Shown here: piece after piece, positions 22,966 to 28,234 of the stretch
How positions within the stretch are numbered: position 1 is the first letter of the stretch
Layout: each line of letters opens with the position of its first letter
NCBI GenBank assembly: GCA_023394955.1
Contig: JAEWZY010000048.1
Span: 1-28,234, forward strand
Source: Bacillota bacterium
GTDB lineage: Bacteria > Bacillota > UBA4882 > UBA8346
Direction of reading: 5' to 3'
DNA length: 28,234 nt
Notes under the pieces: generated by a model
What the model saw: the letters and a program-made list of their open reading frames with translations, nothing else
Database searches by the model: none
What the model was told of the DNA's origin: nothing
Made by a program: the position numbers and the translations under genes

Positions 22966-24648
22966 ATGGGTGTATTCAATCGATTTAGTAGGTTTGTTTT
23001 GATAGGATTAGTCACGCTTTTTTTAGCGGGAAACCTTCCGGTAAAAGCTAGTGAAACAGCGAATCCGCAAGTAAGGGCCCTGTGGGTGGATGCTTTTCGC
23101 CCCGGATTTAAGACCCCCGACCAAGTAGATAAATTGGTCGAGGACGCCCTAAACGCTAACCTTAATACCCTAATTGTCCAAGTGCGGCGGAGAGGAGACG
23201 CCTATTATAACAAAAGTATCGAACCACGGACCGAGGACTCTGAATTGGCGCCTGGGTTTGACGCTTTGCAATACTTAATCGATAAGGCGCATGCTAATCA
23301 GATTGAGGTGCATGCTTGGCTCAATACGTTAGTAGCTTGGAATAACGAGATCCCACCTAAAGACCCTAATCATGTCTGGAACCTCCATGGTCCTAGGGTA
23401 ACGGCTGAAGAGACCTGGGTTTCTTATTACCGGGCTTACAACGACACCGCCAAGAAATGGTCGGTAAAATTATATTCCTCATTTTATTTGGATCCGGGAA
23501 ATCCGGAGGTTGTCGATTATACTACCGCTGTCTATCTAAATGTAGTGAAAAATTATGATATCGACGGTATTCATCTCGATTATTCCCGTTATGCGGGGAC
23601 TGGTTGGGGTTATAACCCTACCAGCATAGCCCGGTATAATGACCGGTACGGCGCCAGCGGCCAGCCGGACCCGGATGATCCTAGATGGGCGGCGTGGCGG
23701 CGGGAACAGACCACCAACTTGATGCGGAAAATTTATTTAAAATCGATTGCGGTCAAACCTAATTTGAAAGTCTCCTCCGCGGTTATCACCTGGGGCGAAG
23801 GACCGGTTGCCGAAGGGGACTGGGAGAAGTCCCGAGCCTATACCCAGGTTTATCAGGATTGGCGAAGCTGGCTCCAGGAAGGAATCCTTGACCTGGCCAT
23901 ACCGATGAATTATTATAGCGAATGGCGCCCTGATCAGCAAAATTGGTATAATCAGTGGATTGAATGGGAAAAGGACCACCAGTACGGTAGGCAAATCGTC
24001 ATCGGGCCGGGAATTTTCATGCAATATATCGAACAATCCTTAGCCCAAATCCGGCGGGCTTTGGAACCATCGTCCCTTGGGAACAAGGCGGCCGGAGTAT
24101 CGCTCTATACTTATGGGGCTAGTAATCTATACAGCAGTAATGATTTTAAAGAGACCGTCGCCTCCAGGGGACTGATCAGACATCCTTACCGGTTTATTCC
24201 GGAGACCAACGACTGGTTCTTTCAATTACTCGCCCAAGGCGGCGGCTATTTAGATCCGGTTTTAAACCAACATATTGAGACGGCTCCGGTCTTTCCGGAA
24301 TGGGCTCCGGTTCCGGATATGCCCTGGAAGTCGAATCCGGTGAAAGGCTTCCTAATGGGTACGGTAGCCGATCCCGGTGGAAAAGTTTTGGATCATTTGA
24401 AAGTTACCGTTAAATCGGTAAGTGTTTCAGAGGAAGTACCGATTTACCGCGAGGTTTATACCGACGGCAGCGGCTGGTTCGGCTTGGCGGAGTTGCCACC
24501 AGGAGAGTACTGGATTTCCATAGATAAGGATAATTTTATCGGAGCTACGGCACAGAAAGTTCCGATCCAACCGGGCCGGGTTTCCGAAGTAATCTTTGTC
24601 CGGAAGGAGCAGGAACCGGCGGCGGTTACTTCGGGTATAAAGGACTAA
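22966..24648 (+). CDS. Secreted GHL10 (DUF187) glycosidase, DigH-like, with C-terminal beta-sandwich domain
   Basis: 560 residues from ATG 22966 (GGGAG eight bases upstream; a GTG at 22957 overlaps that site). Signal peptide to about residue 27 (VLIGLVTLFLAGNLPVKA). Residues about 35-440 are the glycosyl-hydrolase-like 10 TIM-barrel: VRALWVDAFRPGFKT, LNTLIVQVRRRGDAYY, IEVHAWLNTLVAW, YDIDGIHLDYSRY, DLAIPMNYYSEW and AGVSLYTYGAS. E. coli DigH of this family cleaves denuded peptidoglycan strands at the septum, so wall turnover is the likely role. Residues about 455-550 form a carboxypeptidase-regulatory-like beta-sandwich (GTVADPGGKVLDHLKVTV, GWFGLAELPPGEYWISI), often used for binding or anchoring. 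Monocistronic as far as can be seen. Confidence 0.88.
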   Translation: MGVFNRFSRFVLIGLVTLFLAGNLPVKASETANPQVRALWVDAFRPGFKTPDQVDKLVEDALNANLNTLIVQVRRRGDAYYNKSIEPRTEDSELAPGFDALQYLIDKAHANQIEVHAWLNTLVAWNNEIPPKDPNHVWNLHGPRVTAEETWVSYYRAYNDTAKKWSVKLYSSFYLDPGNPEVVDYTTAVYLNVVKNYDIDGIHLDYSRYAGTGWGYNPTSIARYNDRYGASGQPDPDDPRWAAWRREQTTNLMRKIYLKSIAVKPNLKVSSAVITWGEGPVAEGDWEKSRAYTQVYQDWRSWLQEGILDLAIPMNYYSEWRPDQQNWYNQWIEWEKDHQYGRQIVIGPGIFMQYIEQSLAQIRRALEPSSLGNKAAGVSLYTYGASNLYSSNDFKETVASRGLIRHPYRFIPETNDWFFQLLAQGGGYLDPVLNQHIETAPVFPEWAPVPDMPWKSNPVKGFLMGTVADPGGKVLDHLKVTVKSVSVSEEVPIYREVYTDGSGWFGLAELPPGEYWISIDKDNFIGATAQKVPIQPGRVSEVIFVRKEQEPAAVTSGIKD

Positions 24649-24696
24649 ATTAAAAGTTTTGGTTGAAGGTTGAAGTTCTTGATTGTAAAGGTTACC

Positions 24697-24725
24697 TTGC
24701 ATAAAAAGTAGTTATATAGTAAAAT
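24697..24725 (+). promoter_or_regulatory. Promoter of the serine T-box leader
   Basis: TTGCAT at 24697-24702, 17-base spacer, TAAAAT at 24720-24725. Start expected near 24732, before stem I of the T-box. Confidence 0.6.
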
Positions 24726-24734
24726 ATGGAAAAT

Positions 24735-24990
24735 ATTGGTTGCAATTTTAATATTTCAAGTCGATGATGGGGAAGTAATGATGACTTCGAATTAAGAGAG
24801 TTGATGAATGGTGTGAATCAACCGAAGCTTCATCTATTCCGCCCTGGAGACGTTAGCGAAGAGCTAAACCGCGCATCGGTTATCATGCATCGAGTGAATT
24901 AGAATATTTCTAATTAAACCGGGTGACACCACGGGTATAACCTCTCGTCCCTGTATTGTTTTCAGGGACGAGAGGTTTATTATTTACAAA
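24735..24990 (+). promoter_or_regulatory. T-box riboswitch, serine-specific
   Basis: Senses uncharged tRNA and controls transcription by antitermination. Visible parts: AGTA motif of stem I near 24772; apical AG bulge and loop AAGAGAG...GAATGGTGTGAATC at about 24793-24820; specifier loop with TCC (a serine codon) at 24838-24840; T-box GGGTGACACCACGGG at 24921-24935 that pairs with tRNA CCA-end and forms the antiterminator; terminator stem AACCTCTCGTCCCTG (24939-24953) with its exact complement at 24963-24977 followed by a T-rich tail. The leader looks intact, though the serS gene behind it is broken. Confidence 0.93.
24939..24985 (+). terminator. Conditional terminator of the T-box leader
   Basis: Perfect 15-bp stem (24939-24953 with 24963-24977), 9-base loop, then TTTATTATTT. 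Competes with the antiterminator formed by the T-box sequence. Confidence 0.9.
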
Positions 24991-25013
24991 AACTTTTAGA
25001 AAGGGGTATGGCT

Positions 25014-25678
25014 ATGTTGGATATTAACTTTATCAGGAATTATCCGGATGTTGTTAAAAAGGCGGTTGCCAATAAGTTAATGGATGTAGGTATTGATCGG
25101 CTATTAGAGGTTGACCGTCAAATCCGTGAACGCATTAAAAAAGTGGATCTCTTAAGAGCTGAAAGGAATAATCTTTCCAAGCAAATTCCAACGATGAATG
25201 AAGTTACAAGGAATACCGCAGTTGAAAAGGTTAAAGCGATTAAGGGTAAACTATCGGATTTGGAAGTTTGCATTATGAAATATTAAATAATACCGAAGAG
25301 ATCTTACAAGCGCTTGAACTTCCTTACCGGGTAGCCTTGGCTTGCACGGGAGAGATCGGCATCGGCCAAGTAAGGAAACATGAAGTAGAAACCTGGATGC
25401 CTAGCCGGAACAACTATTGCGAGACCCATTCCTGCTCAACTTTGAATGATTTTCAGGCCAGACGGTCCAATATTAAATACCGTGATCGAGATGGTTCTCT
25501 CAAGTTCGCTTATAGCCTAAACAACACCGGGATCGCTTCGACGCGGATTTTGGTTCCTTTATTAGAAACCCACCAGAATGCGGACGGGAGTGTAAACATA
25601 CCGAAAGTATTAAGGCCGTATCTAAACAACCTGGAGAAGTTGGTGCCCAAAAAGCAAGCAGCATCATGGCATAAATAA
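25014..25678 (+). pseudogene. serS: Broken seryl-tRNA synthetase gene (large internal deletion plus frameshift)
   Basis: Two pieces in different frames. Piece 1 (25014-25286, ATG with AAGGGG seven bases upstream) holds the usual SerRS start MLDINFIRNYPDVVKKAVANK and the first arm of the tRNA-binding coiled coil. Piece 2 (25268-25678, from a TTG without ribosome binding site) holds the C-terminal catalytic part: EILNNTEEILQALELPYR, then CTGEIGIGQVRKHEVETWMP, DFQARRSNI, and motif 3 as NNTGIASTRILVPLLE with its Arg. About 200-220 codons between them, including the second coiled-coil arm, motif 1 and motif 2, are absent. No aminoacylation is possible. Some conserved motif 3 positions have drifted as well. 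A complete serS must exist elsewhere in the genome. The upstream T-box still carries a serine specifier, so a full regulatory leader now drives a dead or repurposed gene. Confidence 0.9.
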
Positions 25679-25704
25679 TTCGAAGGTTTGCGAATTTTGT
25701 TAAG

Positions 25705-25733
25705 TTGAACCCAATGGTTGTCTATGATAAACT
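25705..25733 (+). promoter_or_regulatory. Promoter for the HD-domain gene
   Basis: TTGAAC at 25705-25710, 17 bases, TAAACT at 25728-25733 with TG before the -10. Leader of about 80 bases to the TTG at 25823. Confidence 0.6.
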
Positions 25734-25755
25734 TAAGGCATTGGATTTATTTTTG

Positions 25756-25825
25756 ATCATTTGCATGTGAAGGAATCACAAATGATTTATGAAACTGAAA
25801 AATACCAAACGAAGGTGATCATTTG
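25756..25825 (+). promoter_or_regulatory. Leader with one strand able to pair with two sites, one covering the start codon
   Basis: ATCATTTG occurs at 25756-25763 and again at 25818-25825, the second copy containing the TTG start of the HD gene. The single complement CAAATGAT at 25779-25786 can pair with either copy. Pairing with the first would free the start; pairing with the second would hide it. Confidence 0.4.
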
Positions 25826-26413
25826 AATGCATTCTATCCAACTCGGGCTCAGGCTTTCGACTTACTACGGCATTATAACCAAAATGAATATCTGATCAAA
25901 CATGCTTTGGCGGTGGAAACGGTAATGCGGCATTTCGCCGGATTGTTCGGCGAGGATGTTGAGAAATGGGGAATTATCGGCTTGGTTCATGATTTGGACT
26001 ATGAACGATTCCCGGAAGAGCATTGTGTCAAAGTCAATGAAATTTTGACCGAAAACAATTGGCCCCAGGATTATATCCGGGCGATAGTCAGCCACGGCTG
26101 GCGGACCTGTTCCGGAGTCGAGCCCAAAGAAAGAATGGAGAAGGTTTTATATACCATCGATGAACTAACCGGATTAATCACTGCCGTTACCTTGGTCCGG
26201 CCTGACAAAAATATTCTCAATTTGGAGGTCAAATCGGTGCGGAAAAAGTGGAAAGAAAAAAGCTTTGCCGCCGGAGTGAACCGGGAAATTATTACCGAGG
26301 GCGCGGCGATGCTGGGCATGGAGTTGGGAACCGTGATTTCTGAGACCATTCGCGCTATGCAAGTAATAGCAGGAGAACTAGGACTGGACGGAAGCAAAAA
26401 TAGACGACTCTGA
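25823..26413 (+). CDS. HD-domain (HDIG-type) phosphohydrolase-like protein
   Basis: 196 residues. Metal-binding pattern of the HD superfamily: H27 in LIKHALAVE, H56-D57 in GLVHDLDYERF, H67, H91 in IVSHGW, and D113 in TIDELTGLI. Proteins of this compact type (about 190 residues) are annotated as HDIG or HD-domain hydrolases acting on nucleotides or related phosphates; the substrate is unknown. TTG start with GAAGGTGAT just upstream; the nearby ATG at 25827 is out of frame. The leader has a possible switch in base pairing that covers the start codon. Followed after about 80 bases by a membrane protein gene, perhaps co-transcribed. Confidence 0.85.
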   Translation: MNAFYPTRAQAFDLLRHYNQNEYLIKHALAVETVMRHFAGLFGEDVEKWGIIGLVHDLDYERFPEEHCVKVNEILTENNWPQDYIRAIVSHGWRTCSGVEPKERMEKVLYTIDELTGLITAVTLVRPDKNILNLEVKSVRKKWKEKSFAAGVNREIITEGAAMLGMELGTVISETIRAMQVIAGELGLDGSKNRRL

Positions 26414-26491
26414 ATAGCTAAAGTTATTGGAGGATAATCTATAGAAAATGATATAAATCAAACCTAGCAAGAGTTTGTAAGGAGATAAAAG

Positions 26492-26953
26492 ATGGATTTA
26501 AAAGATCGTTTTACCAGAGGGAGTATAGCCGGTTTTATTGGAGGAATTTCTACAACCTTATTAGGCGCCTTATTTTTTCTAATAAAATTCGGCACTTTAC
26601 GTTTTGCCGATTTTGCAGCCGTTTTAGTTTATGGTCGGAAAGCTCATGGACTATTAGAATTATTATTTGCCATAATAATCCAGTGGGGTTTTTCGGCGGC
26701 CGCCGGCATTATCTTTGTTTTTTTACTCAAGGTAACCGGAACAAAAAACTTGATTTATAAAGGATGGTTTTTTGGAGTGGGTATCTGGTTTTTTGCCTAT
26801 ATTACAACTGAACTCTTTAAAATTCCGGAATTGGGAATGGTTTCATTTACTAGCGCTGTTTCTAATTTTTTGGTTTCATCGTTTTATGGAATCGTTATGA
26901 CAGGGGTATTATTATATATGGAAAAGAAGTTAGGGAGGACTTCCAATCTGTGA
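26492..26953 (+). CDS. Four-helix membrane protein of unknown function
   Basis: 153 residues with four hydrophobic segments at about 10-33, 54-80, 90-110 and 120-145, short loops and a basic end (MEKKLGRTSNL). TTG-free start at ATG with AAGGAGAT upstream. It resembles small YqhR-like or DUF-type membrane proteins of Firmicutes in size and topology but no motif allows a name. It lies downstream of the HD gene in the same direction and is followed by a strong terminator, so the pair may form one transcript. Confidence 0.6.
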   Translation: MDLKDRFTRGSIAGFIGGISTTLLGALFFLIKFGTLRFADFAAVLVYGRKAHGLLELLFAIIIQWGFSAAAGIIFVFLLKVTGTKNLIYKGWFFGVGIWFFAYITTELFKIPELGMVSFTSAVSNFLVSSFYGIVMTGVLLYMEKKLGRTSNL

Positions 26954-26983
26954 TTCAACGAACAAGTTCCGAAAGGGCTCTAT

Positions 26984-27024
26984 AAAAATCTCCGAAGAAT
27001 TAGTCTCCTTCGGAGATTTTTTTC
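26984..27024 (+). terminator. Strong Rho-independent terminator
   Basis: AAAAATCTCCGAAG at 26984-26997 pairs perfectly with CTTCGGAGATTTTT at 27008-27021, 10-base loop, T-run of seven. The A-run on the left side makes it possibly bidirectional. Confidence 0.9.
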
Positions 27025-27096
27025 GGATTAATTGATAAAAGATTAAGGGAAAAAGGGAGAAATGCGTTCAATTTAGTCGACGGTTGATGGGTTGGT

Positions 27097-27190
27097 TATA
27101 ATAAATCGCGATTTAGGCTGCTTTATTAATTGCTAAAGGACAAAACTCCTCAATAGAGAAGTAAATTGAAAAAGACCAAGCAGCTAAATC
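27097..27190 (+). promoter_or_regulatory. -10 box, 12-bp palindrome and structured leader before the dehydrogenase-like gene
   Basis: TATAAT at 27097-27102 (weak -35) is followed at once by the perfect palindrome AAATCGCGATTT at 27103-27114, a candidate operator. GATTTAGGCTGCTT at 27110-27123 pairs with AAGCAGCTAAATC at 27178-27190 with one bulged base, enclosing about 54 bases and ending directly at the AGGAGGG ribosome binding site. I do not recognise a known riboswitch class in the enclosed sequence. Confidence 0.45.
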
Positions 27191-27205
27191 AGGAGGGATC
27201 TTAGA

Positions 27206-28102
27206 TTGTTTGAAAAATTAGTAGCCATTGAACCGGTAAGTTTGATTCCGTCGGCGGAAGAAAAACTTCATGATTACGCAAAAGAAATAACATCATATAA
27301 TGATATTCCAAAGGACGACGCGGAAATAATTCGGCGCATCGGGGACGCCGACGCTGTCCTGCTCAGTTATACCAGTAGTATTGGGAAGAACGTCCTGAAC
27401 GCTTGCGCTAATATTCGATATATCGGTATGTGTTGCAGTCTCTACTCGGAAGAAAGCGCCAACGTGGATATTCGCACAGCCCGCGCTAAAAATATCGCGG
27501 TATATGGCATTCGTGATTATGGCGACCAGGGCGTTGTGGAATATATCATTAGCGAACTGGTTCGCTACCTTCATGGTTTTGCCGGTAAACAGTGGCAGGA
27601 ACTACCAGTAGAGCTTACCGATTTAAAAGTCGGCATCGTCGGACTCGGCGCCTCCGGACAGTTGATCGCCGCCGGCCTTCAGGCGCTGGGAGCAGATTTA
27701 TATTATTTCAGTCGTACCCGCAAACCGGAAGAAGAGGCGAAACAAATTAAATATCTGCCTTTAAAAAGGTTATTGAACATGGTTGATGTGGTCTGTTCCT
27801 GCCTGAATAAAAACGTCATTTTATTCCATGATGAACAGTTTGAATGGTTTGGGAATCACAAAATAATGTTCAATACTTCCATCGGCCCTTCCCATGATCT
27901 ACCCGCCCTTGCTAAGTGGCTGGAACATGGGGATAACGAATTTTTTTGCGATACAGTCGCCGCCCTGGGTGATCCTGCCGGGAAGCTGTTGGCCAACCCT
28001 CATGTAAACTGTATGAATGTATCGTCCGGACGTACTAAACAGGCTTTTGTGCGTTTAAGCGAAAAGGTATTGAAAAATATTGAAACGTTTTTAGGACGTT
28101 AA
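27206..28102 (+). CDS. D-2-hydroxyacid dehydrogenase-like NAD-binding protein without catalytic triad
   Basis: 298 residues. Catalytic-domain-like flanks surround a Rossmann domain with GIVGLGASGQLIAAGL (GxGxxG at about residues 147-152). The family's Arg, Glu and His are not found: the NxxRG site reads NTSIGP, the Glu segment reads FCDTVAALGDP, and the PHIA-type site reads MNVSSGRTKQ. Highly similar proteins, with IGMCCSLYSEESANVD and RDYGDQGVVEYIISEL, occur in anaerobes and are often labelled NAD-binding or even dihydrofolate reductase; the real reaction is unknown to me. TTG start with AGGAGGG eight bases upstream. Single gene, with a structured leader and palindrome near its promoter. It may be a sensor or an enzyme using other residues. 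Confidence 0.75.
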   Translation: MFEKLVAIEPVSLIPSAEEKLHDYAKEITSYNDIPKDDAEIIRRIGDADAVLLSYTSSIGKNVLNACANIRYIGMCCSLYSEESANVDIRTARAKNIAVYGIRDYGDQGVVEYIISELVRYLHGFAGKQWQELPVELTDLKVGIVGLGASGQLIAAGLQALGADLYYFSRTRKPEEEAKQIKYLPLKRLLNMVDVVCSCLNKNVILFHDEQFEWFGNHKIMFNTSIGPSHDLPALAKWLEHGDNEFFCDTVAALGDPAGKLLANPHVNCMNVSSGRTKQAFVRLSEKVLKNIETFLGR

Positions 28103-28178
28103 GATTAAAATTATTAGGAAGATATCATGAAAATAGCCCGGTCTGGATAATTTGGGGCTTAAATTTAAATGTAAAAAT

Positions 28179-28234
28179 TTAATATTCCCAAAACATCCGT
28201 TGGATGGCAGCGGCATCAGTGTTCTTAGTTAGGG
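28179..28234 (-). CDS. Possible C-terminal end of a convergent gene
   Basis: Reading leftward from the window edge, the minus strand gives LTKNTDAAAIQRMFWEY and then a TAA at 28179-28181. The composition looks protein-like and the codon choice resembles the neighbours, but only 17 codons are visible. No family can be named. Confidence 0.35.
   Translation of the reverse strand, partial: LTKNTDAAAIQRMFWEY

Noticed and set aside
25268..25678. The C-terminal SerRS piece as an independent functional gene
   Set aside because: TTG without a ribosome binding site, begins in mid-domain, lacks motifs 1 and 2; best read as part of a broken serS, though translation cannot be excluded.
1..28234. CRISPR array, tRNA, rRNA or transposase
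   Set aside because: No regularly spaced repeats, cloverleaf-like segments, rRNA motifs or transposase-like proteins were seen on either strand.

Overview
The window reads as chromosomal DNA of an anaerobe-type Firmicutes (Bacillota) lineage that builds an outer membrane. Firmicutes traits: strong AGGAGG-type ribosome binding sites, frequent TTG starts, a serine T-box leader, and an OLE RNA locus. Outer-membrane traits: an RND pump with a lipoprotein adaptor and a TolC-like channel, a Kdo/heptose-kinase-like protein, a PagL-like lipid A deacylase and two further signal-peptide beta-barrel candidates. A diderm clostridial or Limnochordia-type genome would fit; this placement is inference only.

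Left part (1-5712): a SufS/CsdA-type cysteine desulfurase cut by the window edge, a coupled pair of a small helical protein and a nucleotidyltransferase-fold protein, exonuclease VII (xseA, xseB), a short-chain polyprenyl diphosphate synthase and a divergent PAP2 membrane phosphatase.

Centre left (5713-9930): an approximately 611-nt OLE RNA closed by a perfect 13-bp P1 stem, followed by oapA (OLE-associated membrane protein with the DxxxD motif), dxs with its start overlapping the oapA stop, and a YhhQ-type transporter. Isoprenoid genes, OLE and oapA next to each other is the classic OLE neighbourhood.

Middle (9931-14268): a beta-barrel candidate, a truncated receiver-domain ORF coupled to a REC-PAS-GGDEF-EAL cyclic-di-GMP protein, and an omptin-like barrel.

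Right middle (14565-22401): a TetR regulator, then an adaptor / RND permease / TolC-like efflux operon running into an LPS-kinase-like gene and a PagL-like gene. The permease lacks the usual DD/K proton-relay residues.

Right end (22402-28234): a small secreted orphan, a secreted GHL10 (DigH-like) glycosidase, a complete serine T-box leader in front of a serS gene that has lost its middle and is frameshifted, an HD-domain protein, a four-helix membrane protein and a D-2-hydroxyacid-dehydrogenase-like protein without the catalytic triad. The best candidates for a second look are the OLE locus in an apparently diderm cell, the T-box/broken serS, the relay-less RND pump with lipid A genes, and the possible encapsulin-cargo desulfurase at the left edge. 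No tRNA, rRNA, CRISPR array or intact insertion sequence was seen.
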